Shown here: in pieces, positions 6,397 to 13,010 of the stretch
Position numbering within the stretch: the stretch's first letter is position 1
Layout of the letters: every line of letters starts with the position of its first letter
Assembly (NCBI GenBank): GCA_016235225.1
Contig: JACRLS010000278.1
Span: 1 to 13,010, forward strand
Direction: 5' to 3'
DNA length: 13,010 nucleotides
Source: Nitrospirota bacterium
GTDB lineage: Bacteria; Nitrospirota; Nitrospiria; Nitrospirales; Nitrospiraceae
Position numbers and translations under genes: made by a program
The notes under the pieces: model-generated
Database searches by the model: none
The model's input: the letters and a program-made list of their open reading frames with translations, nothing else
What the model was told of the DNA's origin: nothing

Positions 6397-7545
6397 TCAT
6401 TCGGTGATCAGCTTAAGGACCCGTTCCGCATTCGCCTTCCAGAGAAATCCGCGCGCGTAGACCCGTTCAGCCGCCGTCCGCCCCATACGGCGGCTCATGG
6501 CGGGGTTTCGGACCAGGGCTTCAATTTGGGCCCGCATGCTGTCTTTACTGCCTGGTTGGAACAAGACCCCGGTGACTCCCTCCTCCACAATCTCCCGTAT
6601 GTTGGGTTGATTAGGAGCCACCGTACACTTGCCCATGCCCATGTACTCGATAATCTTCATGGGACAGGCGTACTCGGTCACGCTGGGCTGCAGCGTGATA
6701 TCCATGGCTGCGATATGCGCGGCGATTTCATCCCGCCCGACCGGACCGGTAAAGACGACGGTGGAGCGCAGATCGTGCGCGTCGGCATAGCGAATGAGGT
6801 CGGGATACGCAGGACCGTCTCCCACGAGAAGCAGCTTGACCCCCTGCTTTGACAGCTTGGCCTCATGCATGATCTCCAACAGGAATTCGAGGCCATGCCA
6901 TTTGCGGAACCACCCGACGAATCCCAAGACGGTCCGGCCGGTCATCCCATAGCGCGTGCGGATATGCTCCCCTGAGATACCGGGATGAAAGTGTTGCGGG
7001 TCGATGCCGTTGGACATCACCACCATCCGCCGGGTCGGCACACCTTCCTCGACGAAGAGATCTTTCATCACCTGCGTGACGACCACCGTTCTCGTACTGT
7101 GCGAACAGATCCAGCGCTCCGACCAACGCGCCAGCCAGGCAAAGGTCAATTTCCCCAGCTTCTGTTGCTCATAGTACAGCGGCGCATTCACTTCCCGGAT
7201 CATCGGGATCCCGAAACGCTTGCCGGCGAGCACCCCACAAAATGTATTCAACGCGTACCGCTCATAGATCAGGTCAGGGCGTTTGGCCCGTATGGCTTTG
7301 CAGAGCTGTCGGTACCCGTACAGGTTGTAGGTCAGGCTCATCAGTTCATACAGCCAACCGGGAATCCACCGGCTCAGGCGTTCCCAGGACCGCCCCCGAA
7401 TCTTTCTCCCCCCCGCCGGATCCAATTCCACCAGAGCCACAATCTCGACTTCATGCCCCAACTCACGAAAGGCTTTCACCATTTCATAGATGTGAATGCC
7501 CTGGGCGTCTCCAGACTGGGTCCTGTGGTGATAGAGAACTCTCAT
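6397..7545 (-). CDS. GT4-family glycosyltransferase, variant active-site motif
   Basis: A 382-residue GT-B glycosyltransferase. The N-terminal domain opens with MRVLYHHRTQSGDAQGIHIYEM (a G-containing acceptor loop at 12-16), has DLIYERYALN at 91-100 and REVNAPLYYEQ at 117-127. The donor domain has VVMSNGIDPQHFHP at 175-188, GFVGWFRKWHG at 208-218 and LLLVGDGP at 238-245. At the EX7E position the first glutamate is replaced by Tyr292 (YACPMKIIEYMGMGK, 292-306, second Glu E300). This Y/xxPxKxxEYM form is a familiar GT4 variant, so the enzyme should be active. It differs from the neighbouring GT4 protein along its whole length and so probably makes a different linkage. The 96-bp gap upstream is longer than most here. 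The only good AGGAG lies about 15 nt before the ATG, so initiation may be weak. The C-terminus is full length. Confidence 0.9.
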   Translation of the reverse strand: MRVLYHHRTQSGDAQGIHIYEMVKAFRELGHEVEIVALVELDPAGGRKIRGRSWERLSRWIPGWLYELMSLTYNLYGYRQLCKAIRAKRPDLIYERYALNTFCGVLAGKRFGIPMIREVNAPLYYEQQKLGKLTFAWLARWSERWICSHSTRTVVVTQVMKDLFVEEGVPTRRMVVMSNGIDPQHFHPGISGEHIRTRYGMTGRTVLGFVGWFRKWHGLEFLLEIMHEAKLSKQGVKLLLVGDGPAYPDLIRYADAHDLRSTVVFTGPVGRDEIAAHIAAMDITLQPSVTEYACPMKIIEYMGMGKCTVAPNQPNIREIVEEGVTGVLFQPGSKDSMRAQIEALVRNPAMSRRMGRTAAERVYARGFLWKANAERVLKLITE

Positions 7546-7641
7546 AGGTCACTCGCATGGCTCCTGTCGCACGCGTCCTCCACATGTATGGGACGCGGAC
7601 GGTGTGTGGTGAAATTTTGGAAAAGTGATCGGCAGCGGCCG

Positions 7642-9534
7642 TTATTCCGAACGTCGCATGAACCGCCGGCCCCACGATTCCAGAACCAGCAGCGCCCACA
7701 GATGATAGGCATAGTCCCGAAGGCCTCGCTGGTGGAGGGCCCACCAACCACGAATCGCCTCCGTGTCCATGATCTCTGAGACGAACGATTGCTTGGCAAA
7801 CATGCGCTCTTCGAACGGCGACTTGAGGTCGCCCCGGAACCATTGGGCCAGCGGGATGCTGAAGCCCATCTTGGGACGATTCATCGCCTCTGCCGGCACG
7901 AGATCCCGCAACACCTGTTTGAGAATGTACTTCCCTTCCCCATGTCGGAGCTTGAACCGCGACGGAATTCGGGCCGCAAGCTCCATCACTTCATGGTCCA
8001 GCAGCGGGACGCGGACTTCGAGCGAGTGGGCCATGCTGGCCCGATCCACTTTCGTGAGGATGTCGTCCACAAGATAGGTTTTCACATCCACATATTGGAT
8101 TCGTGACAGAGGGTCCCAGCCACGCGTGCGGTCGAAGTAGCGTTGCATTACGCTGAAAGCCTGGTAGCCTTTGAGCGCCGTCCGCACCGGTTCCCGATAG
8201 AGGACCTGTTTCATGGCCGGCGAAAACCACGTCATCGAGTTGAAATAGCCCTGCTCCGGAGACATGGAGAGGTTCTGCAACAACGTCCTACCTCTGAGGA
8301 TCCGGGGGAGCCAATCGGCCTTGGGATAGACCGCGGAGAGCGCCGAGAAGAGCGGTCGGCGAAGACCCGCGGGCAGAAGCCCTCGCATGCGGTTTTCAAA
8401 GACATCGAACTTGTACCGGCGATATCCGGCAAAATTCTCATCGCCCCCATCCCCCGATAAGCACACCGTGACGCGCTCTCTGGCCACTTGCGACACGTAA
8501 TAGGTCGGGATCATGGACGAATCGGCAAAGGGCTCGTCAAAATGCCAGACCAATTGGTCGAGGATGCGCGAGGCCGAGGCGCGCACGGTCCGCTCATACG
8601 CTTGTGTCCGGTATCGCGCCGCCACCATCCGCGCATAGGGGAGTTCGTCGAAGCCCGACTCTTCAAAGCCGATGGTGGCCGTTTGGATAGGCCGATCCAC
8701 CAGCCCGGCCATCAACGCCACGACAGCGCTGGAGTCCATTCCTCCCGAGAGGAAGGCCCCGAGCGGGACTTCACTCATCAAGTGGATGGAGACCGACTCA
8801 CGGAGCTTCTCCCGCAGTCCCTCAATCCAGTCCTCCTCGGTCGGGCGTTCATCAGGATCAAACCGGAGATCCCAGTATTGTGCTTCGTGAATGCCCTCAG
8901 CCGTGACGGTAAGGGTATGTCCCGGTTGCAATTTTCGGATATTCCGAAAGATTGTTCGCGGCGCCGGCACGTAGAGATAGGAGAGATATTCGTCCAGTGC
9001 CTGGAGATCCATCGTGCGCGGAACAGAGGGATCCTCGATAATGGCTTTCAGTTCCGAGCCGAAGAGAAACCTTTTCCCGCTCCAGCAGTAGTAGAGCGGC
9101 TTGATCCCGACGCGGTCGCGCGCCAGGAAGAGGGCCTGTGCCCGACGGTCCCACACGGCAAAGGCGAACATGCCGCGAAGATGTTCGACGCATTTTGCGC
9201 CATACTCCTCATAGGCGTGCAGGATCACTTCGGTGTCGCTCGACGTCCGGAATCGGTGCCCCGCCTTCAGCAACGTCTCGCGCAACGGTCGAAAATTATA
9301 GATTTCGCCGTTGAATACGATCGCCTTGCTCTGATCCTCGTTGAAGATCGGCTGACGGCCGGCGTCGACATCGATGATGCTGAGACGACGGTGCCCCAGC
9401 CCGACCGGACCCTCCACGTGCAGTCCGTCTTCATCCGGTCCCCGATGGGACAGGGAGCGGGTCATCCGCTGCAGCAGGGACGTCGCAGCGTGCCGGTCGG
9501 CCGACGGATCAAAGAATCCTGCGATGCCACACAT
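7642..9534 (-). CDS. asnB: Glutamine-dependent asparagine-synthetase-like amidotransferase
   Basis: A 630-residue, full-length member of the AsnB family (TIGR01536 type). The glutaminase half is complete: Cys2 as N-terminal nucleophile (MCGIAGFF), HRGPDEDG at 30-37, LGHRRLSIID at 46-55, FNGEIYNF at 74-81, SSDTEV at 98-103, LRGMFAFAVWD at 119-129 and LARDRVGIKPLYY at 137-149. The synthetase half has the PP-loop SGGMDSS at 263-269, HFDEPFADSS at 331-340, GDGGDENFAG at 361-370 (Asn where Leu is usual), and the TKVDRASMAHSLEVR block with GEGKYILK near the C-terminus. It hydrolyses glutamine and passes ammonia to an AMP-activated carboxylate. Housekeeping asparagine synthesis is possible. Because of the cluster, I infer amidation of a uronic acid or related group, as for the asparagine-synthetase homologue WbpS in Pseudomonas O-antigen synthesis. 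It begins 38 bp after its interrupted paralogue. No clear Shine-Dalgarno site is visible, so translation may depend on upstream ribosomes. Confidence 0.92.
   Translation of the reverse strand: MCGIAGFFDPSADRHAATSLLQRMTRSLSHRGPDEDGLHVEGPVGLGHRRLSIIDVDAGRQPIFNEDQSKAIVFNGEIYNFRPLRETLLKAGHRFRTSSDTEVILHAYEEYGAKCVEHLRGMFAFAVWDRRAQALFLARDRVGIKPLYYCWSGKRFLFGSELKAIIEDPSVPRTMDLQALDEYLSYLYVPAPRTIFRNIRKLQPGHTLTVTAEGIHEAQYWDLRFDPDERPTEEDWIEGLREKLRESVSIHLMSEVPLGAFLSGGMDSSAVVALMAGLVDRPIQTATIGFEESGFDELPYARMVAARYRTQAYERTVRASASRILDQLVWHFDEPFADSSMIPTYYVSQVARERVTVCLSGDGGDENFAGYRRYKFDVFENRMRGLLPAGLRRPLFSALSAVYPKADWLPRILRGRTLLQNLSMSPEQGYFNSMTWFSPAMKQVLYREPVRTALKGYQAFSVMQRYFDRTRGWDPLSRIQYVDVKTYLVDDILTKVDRASMAHSLEVRVPLLDHEVMELAARIPSRFKLRHGEGKYILKQVLRDLVPAEAMNRPKMGFSIPLAQWFRGDLKSPFEERMFAKQSFVSEIMDTEAIRGWWALHQRGLRDYAYHLWALLVLESWGRRFMRRSE
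8654..8677. repeat. Direct repeat copy A, shared by two amidotransferase genes
   Basis: This 24-bp stretch is identical to 10609-10632 and in the same orientation, 1,955 bp apart. It encodes the TIGFEESG block in both amidotransferase genes, in the same codon phase. Identity at this length is more than protein conservation demands and fits duplication or gene conversion between paralogues. Confidence 0.7.
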
Positions 9535-9572
9535 AGGTCACACGAAGGGAACAGAGAGGGCGATGCGGAGGG

Positions 9573-9806
9573 TCAGGCGGCGACGTGAGTCAACCGCGGG
9601 TCGGGATGGGGCCGATCGATCGCATGCGCCTGATCAATGAACTGCCGACACCAGAGTTCGAGAACCAGGAGGCACCAGATCCAGGTGCTATAGTCGCGGC
9701 GCCCGGAACAGTGATGCGTCAGCAGCCGGCGGATGGTCTCCGGGCGGAAGTACCCACGGCTCAGCGTCTTCGGGTCCAGGAGAATCTCCTGCGCCGCGTG
9801 CCGGTG
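9573..9806 (-). pseudogene. Severed C-terminal tail of the interrupted amidotransferase
   Basis: Directly after the TAA at 9809-9807 the same frame stays open for 77 codons to a TGA at 9575-9573. The translation resumes with HRHAAQEILLDPKTLSRGYF and holds RRDYSTWIWCLLVLELW near residues 36-52 of the tail. This matches the C-terminal block of the intact paralogue next door (RDYAYHLWALLVLESWGRRF), with no frame shift. Adding it gives 639 codons, close to the paralogue's 630 residues. I see no start codon and ribosome binding site that would make it a separate gene, so it is a decayed or read-through extension of the gene before it, or a base-call error at the stop. Confidence 0.85.
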
Positions 9807-11492
9807 TTACTGTCTGAACCATCGATCTTTTGGTAAGGCGAACCCTTGTTTCGGCTTAGAGAGCAGTGATGGGGGCAACCACTTCGGGAGCAGCTTACGA
9901 AGTAGATACTTGCCCAGCCCGTCACGGATCTTCAACGAGACCGGCAGCGTGGCGGCATATTCCACCAGGGTATAGTCCAGCAAGGGAGAGCGGACTTCCA
10001 GCGAGTTCGCCATACTCATTCGATCGACCTTGGTCAGAATATCCGCCGGGAGATACTCCAGCGTATCGACATACTGGTATCGCGACACCGGGTCCAGCCC
10101 CGCTGCCTCTCCCTGTAACCGCTTGCTGCGAGCCATGGGGTCCGTACCGATCACCGCACCGGCAAACTCCTTGCTGTACAGTTGCTGTTGGATGAATGGA
10201 TAGATGCCCAGATTGAGTGGAAGTCCCCCGCTGGTGTGCCGGCTCATCGCATGAAGATAGTTCCATCCGGGAGCCGTGAAGGGCAGCGCGGAGACCAACG
10301 GCCCGACCACCCCTTGGCGAACCCACTCCGGAACGTGCCCCATGCGAAGATGATCCCCCAGGCGCAGGTAGCGGGTATAGCCGGCAAAGACCTCGTCACC
10401 GCCGTCTCCGGAAATCGCCAGCGTGACATAACGCCGGGCTGCCTCACACACATAGTAGGTGGGGATCGCGGACGAATCGCCGAACGGCTCATCCAGGTGC
10501 CAGACGACCTTCGGCAGGATGTCGAGACCCGCGGGCTTGACGATCAACTCCTGGTGCTCCGTGCCCAAATGCTTGGCGACAATCCGTGCGTCTTCAATCT
10601 CGGAATATCCCGACTCTTCAAAGCCGATGGTGAACGTCCGGACCGGCCGATCTGAAAGCTGTGTCATCAAGGCGACCACGAGGCTGGAGTCCAGCCCGCC
10701 GCTGAGAAAAGCGCCTAATGGCACCTCCGCCATCATCCGGCGCTTGACGGCCTGGCGAAGGAGATGCTCCACCCGCTCCAGCACTTCCTCTTCAGGTGAT
10801 GGAGCCGTGACCGGCTTGAACTGAAACGTCCAATAGGGGCGACAGATCACCCGACCATGTTCCACCACCAACACATGCGCGGGCGGAAGGCGCTTGACGC
10901 CCGAAAGGATGGCGTCCTCGCCCACGATGTAGCTGTGTGTCAGGTATTCGTGAATCGCCGCAAGGTTGACCTCAGGATGAAGATCGCCGTACGCCAGCAA
11001 CGCTTTCATCTCGGACCCGAACAGCACGCGGCGCTGATTGATGTGGTAGTACAGCGGCTTCTTGCCGAGTCGATCCCGTGCCATGACGAGGCGGTCCGAC
11101 CGCTCATCCCAGAAGGCGCAGGCAAACATGCCGTTCAGCTTCGGAAAAGCGTCCAATCCGTACTGGAGATAGAGCGCCAACAAGACCTCCGTGTCGGAGT
11201 GGGTGCGGAATCCGTAGCCGGCCTGTTCCAGGTCATTCCGCAGTTCCGGGAAATTATAGATTTCTCCGTTAAATACGAGATGGACGGTGTCGTCCCGGCT
11301 CGACATGGGTTGATGTCCGCTGGCCAGGTCGATGATGCTCAGGCGTCGGTGCGTCAGGCCGGCCGGCCCTCGCTCCCAGAACCCTTCCGCATCGGGCCCC
11401 CGGTGCACCAGGACACGACTCATGCGGCGCAATCCCGCCGGTGAAGGGGTCTCCGTCCGCTCACGCATAAGGATGCCTGCAATACCACACAT
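9807..11492 (-). CDS. asnB: Asparagine-synthetase-like amidotransferase, truncated by in-frame TAA
   Basis: 561 residues before a TAA at 9809-9807; the intact gene would run to 9573. The glutaminase half is complete: Cys2 (MCGIAGIL), HRGPDAEG at 30-37, LTHRRLSIID at 46-55, FNGEIYNF at 74-81, HSDTEV at 98-103 and MARDRLGKKPLYY at 137-149. The synthetase half has SGGLDSS at 264-270, HLDEPFGDSS at 332-341, GDGGDEVFAGY at 362-372, then KVDRMSMANSLEVRSPLLD and GLGKYLLR. It stops in PKDRWFRQ, exactly where the family usually reads WFRG(D/E)L; the stop lines up with the Asp of WFRGDLK in the neighbouring paralogue, so a single GAA-to-TAA change would explain it. The missing 77 residues pack on the synthetase domain, so activity of the short form is uncertain. 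The start is firm: AGGAG from the last codons of the deacetylase gene precedes the ATG, only 2 bp after that gene's TAA, which suggests translational coupling. Substrate role as for its paralogue. Confidence 0.9.
   Translation of the reverse strand: MCGIAGILMRERTETPSPAGLRRMSRVLVHRGPDAEGFWERGPAGLTHRRLSIIDLASGHQPMSSRDDTVHLVFNGEIYNFPELRNDLEQAGYGFRTHSDTEVLLALYLQYGLDAFPKLNGMFACAFWDERSDRLVMARDRLGKKPLYYHINQRRVLFGSEMKALLAYGDLHPEVNLAAIHEYLTHSYIVGEDAILSGVKRLPPAHVLVVEHGRVICRPYWTFQFKPVTAPSPEEEVLERVEHLLRQAVKRRMMAEVPLGAFLSGGLDSSLVVALMTQLSDRPVRTFTIGFEESGYSEIEDARIVAKHLGTEHQELIVKPAGLDILPKVVWHLDEPFGDSSAIPTYYVCEAARRYVTLAISGDGGDEVFAGYTRYLRLGDHLRMGHVPEWVRQGVVGPLVSALPFTAPGWNYLHAMSRHTSGGLPLNLGIYPFIQQQLYSKEFAGAVIGTDPMARSKRLQGEAAGLDPVSRYQYVDTLEYLPADILTKVDRMSMANSLEVRSPLLDYTLVEYAATLPVSLKIRDGLGKYLLRKLLPKWLPPSLLSKPKQGFALPKDRWFRQ
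10609..10632. repeat. Direct repeat copy B, shared by two amidotransferase genes
   Basis: Identical over 24 bp and in the same orientation to 8654-8677. It encodes TIGFEESG at residues 288-295 of the interrupted amidotransferase. Recombination between the copies would delete 1,955 bp and join the front of this gene in phase to the back of its intact paralogue. Confidence 0.7.
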
Positions 11493-11494
11493 GG

Positions 11495-13010
11495 TTAGCT
11501 CCTGCGGAGAAACTGAAAGAGACCGCTGATTTCTGCATCACAGACCGCCGCACTGAATCGGCCGGGGGATCGACAGATCCCCATATCGAACCGCTTCAGA
11601 TGATACATGTCGACACCGCGACGATTCTGTCCCGGCTCCGTCGACACCGCCGCCTCGACCCCGAGGTCGCGAAGCACCGTCTTGACATGATCGGCCACCC
11701 GGCCGCGCGGGTAGGAAAAGACTCGAACCGGCCCGTTCAACTCTTGCTCCACACGATGAATGCTCATCTGGATTTCCCGGCGGACGCTCGACTCATCGAG
11801 TTCGTCGACAAAGGCATGGGTCACCGTATGCGCCCCGATCTCCCATCCCTCTCGGTGCATGGCTCGGACCTGCTCCCACGTCAACATCAACTCGTCGTTC
11901 ATGGTCGTCGTCGATGTCGTGGGCAGCAAGGTCGCGATCAGTTGCTGACGCGGCTCACGGGGCAGCGCGTTCAGGACATTCCCCAGTCGCTGGCCGGCTG
12001 ACCGGACGTCTCCAGACTCGGCCGTCTGACTCAGAATGTCCTGCACACCCTGGGGGAGCCCGGCCTGCCTCCCCCATCCGAGCCTCCACCGGTGAAGGAG
12101 GTCAGGAACAGCCCGCCCAATCGCATCCCACCAGAGAAAGGCCGAGCGATCCAGCACGCCGGTCACGACAAACAAGGTTGCGGGAATTTCGTATTTCTTC
12201 AGTACGGGCCAGGCATGCTCATAATTATCCACATAGCCGTCATCGAACGTGACTGTGACGGCCCGTGGAGGCAGTTCTCCCGCCTGCAGGAGCTTCATGG
12301 CGTCCCCAAACGCGAGAACTCGGTACCGCCTTGCGAGGTGTGCCATCTGTGCTTCAAAATGATCCCGCGGCATGACCATAGCCTGAAAGGGAGAATGCAT
12401 GGCTTCGTGCAGCGGGAGGACACGGTGATAGGTCAAGATCTTGAGTGTGTCGCCTTGCCGCCGGATGGCCACGGCGGTCGCCCCGCTCCAAGCCAACCCC
12501 TTCCCCAGGAGAGTCTTCGCTCGATCATGCAGGCTCACCGTCGTGCTGAGGCGTGCACGCCAATAGTGCTCCTGATACAGCGATTCGGTCGCGCCACCCT
12601 TGATGCCACGGTCGTTCGTCCTCCGGGCGACGTCCCCGTTCACCGCACTCAGTCCGGTGCTCTCACGAAGATACAGAATTTGCTCGGGTTTCACGTGCCA
12701 GCGGCGGAGTAGTTCGTCACAGTGGGCCTGTGTGTCCGCGACAAAGTGATCCACTCGCCTCGCCAGCGCTCGCGCCAGGGCCGTCTTCCAGACAGGAATG
12801 GCCCGTGCCTCCGGCTCATGCACCGAATGGATAACGACACGAGTGTGCGCCGCCAGGGCAGCCAAGACCGCATAGAAATACGTGGCCATGCCGTGGGAGT
12901 GCAGGACATCGATCCGCCCCTTGTGGAGCAGCAAGACCAGTGTACGTACTGTTCGTAGGCGCCCGGAACAGCCATCCGTGGCAAAGAAAGATCCTTGAGC
13001 CGCGGGATCT
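11495..13010 (-). CDS. GT4 N-terminal half fused to polysaccharide deacetylase (open at right edge)
   Basis: The frame is open to the window edge: 25 codons without a stop lie above the TTG at 12934-12932, so the start is outside. Residue numbers here count from that TTG. Residues 1-90 look like the later part of a GT4 acceptor domain: GRIDVLHSHGMATYFYAVLA at 6-25, HSVHEPEA at 36-43 and VDHFVADTQAHCDELLRR at 61-78. The GT4 donor domain with its EX7E motif is missing. A linker (about 91-135) leads to a CE4/NodB deacetylase domain: ILTYHRVLPL at 166-175, TFDDGY at 229-234, a 100-residue insert containing FLWWD at 266-270, the zinc motif HTVTH at 369-373, and FSYPRG at 406-411. The likely metal ligands are D232, H369 and H373. 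CE4 enzymes remove N-acetyl groups from sugars such as GlcNAc. No signal peptide is visible in the part seen. The gene ends 2 bp before the next start. The deacetylase call is firm; the fusion could be natural, a deletion scar, or an assembly join. Confidence 0.85.
   Translation of the reverse strand, partial: DPAAQGSFFATDGCSGRLRTVRTLVLLLHKGRIDVLHSHGMATYFYAVLAALAAHTRVVIHSVHEPEARAIPVWKTALARALARRVDHFVADTQAHCDELLRRWHVKPEQILYLRESTGLSAVNGDVARRTNDRGIKGGATESLYQEHYWRARLSTTVSLHDRAKTLLGKGLAWSGATAVAIRRQGDTLKILTYHRVLPLHEAMHSPFQAMVMPRDHFEAQMAHLARRYRVLAFGDAMKLLQAGELPPRAVTVTFDDGYVDNYEHAWPVLKKYEIPATLFVVTGVLDRSAFLWWDAIGRAVPDLLHRWRLGWGRQAGLPQGVQDILSQTAESGDVRSAGQRLGNVLNALPREPRQQLIATLLPTTSTTTMNDELMLTWEQVRAMHREGWEIGAHTVTHAFVDELDESSVRREIQMSIHRVEQELNGPVRVFSYPRGRVADHVKTVLRDLGVEAAVSTEPGQNRRGVDMYHLKRFDMGICRSPGRFSAAVCDAEISGLFQFLRRS

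Noticed and set aside
7572..7597. 7-bp inverted repeat with a 12-nt loop in the 96-bp gap before the second GT4 gene
   Set aside because: The stem is short, the loop long, no U-run follows, and it is easily expected by chance at this GC content.
7484..7843. Alternative frame starting ATGCGAGTGACC near 7555, close to a good AGGAG before the second GT4 gene
   Set aside because: It is out of frame with the GT4 gene and is not coding by family match; the GT4 motif pattern starts cleanly at 7545.
8488..9588. Long plus-strand open frame of 366 codons opposite the intact amidotransferase gene
   Set aside because: It lies antisense to a gene with complete family motifs; its translation is low-complexity, rich in Arg, Gly and His, with no domain. 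High GC content makes such antisense frames common.
1..13010. Exosortase/PEP-CTERM system, CRISPR array, toxin-antitoxin pair or mobile element
   Set aside because: None of their hallmarks is present: no exosortase, no PEP-CTERM tail, no regular repeat-spacer pattern, no transposase or integrase and no terminal inverted repeats.

Overview
The window is a stretch of a bacterial surface-polysaccharide (exopolysaccharide, capsule or O-antigen type) biosynthesis cluster. All ten genes are on the minus strand, so transcription runs from the right edge to the left edge. Gaps between genes are 2 to 114 bp and none exceeds 300 bp, so it reads as one long operon or a few overlapping transcripts. I see no rRNA, tRNA, CRISPR array, insertion sequence, integrase or attachment site. 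The DNA is GC-rich and evenly so. Gene content (Wzx-type flippase, several asparagine-synthetase-like amidotransferases, GT4 glycosyltransferases, polysaccharide deacetylase, UDP-GlcNAc 2-epimerase, secreted TPR protein) fits a Gram-negative bacterium. Nitrospirota or a proteobacterium is my best guess, but no marker gene settles this.

Order of transcription, right to left: (1) 13010-11495, a protein open at the window edge, made of the first half of a GT4 glycosyltransferase fused to a CE4 polysaccharide deacetylase; (2) 11492-9573, an asparagine-synthetase-like amidotransferase interrupted by an in-frame TAA at 9809-9807; (3) 9534-7642, an intact paralogue; (4) 7545-6397 and (5) 6359-5154, two GT4 glycosyltransferases; (6) 5100-3952, a non-hydrolysing UDP-GlcNAc 2-epimerase (WecB type) that seems to lack about 16 residues in its core; (7) 3837-3118, a small exported TPR protein; (8) 3106-1235, a third, divergent asparagine-synthetase-like protein with a degenerate glutaminase half; (9) 1191-469, a SAM-dependent methyltransferase; (10) 383 to the left edge, the first 127 residues of a Wzx-type flippase.

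Inferred joint role: WecB would supply UDP-ManNAc, the GT4 enzymes would build a lipid-linked repeat unit, and the methyltransferase, deacetylase and amidotransferases would decorate it (amidated uronic acids are a known role of such amidotransferases in other O-antigen clusters). The flippase would then move the unit across the inner membrane.

The most notable signal is that three genes carry lesion-like, frame-preserving changes: a premature stop with its tail intact, a core deletion in the epimerase, and loss of the second half of a glycosyltransferase at the deacetylase fusion. A fourth gene has lost its glutaminase site. Either the cluster is decaying or diversifying, or some of these are assembly errors; reads across positions 9807, 4794 and about 12600 would tell. 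I found no convincing wholly new system here.
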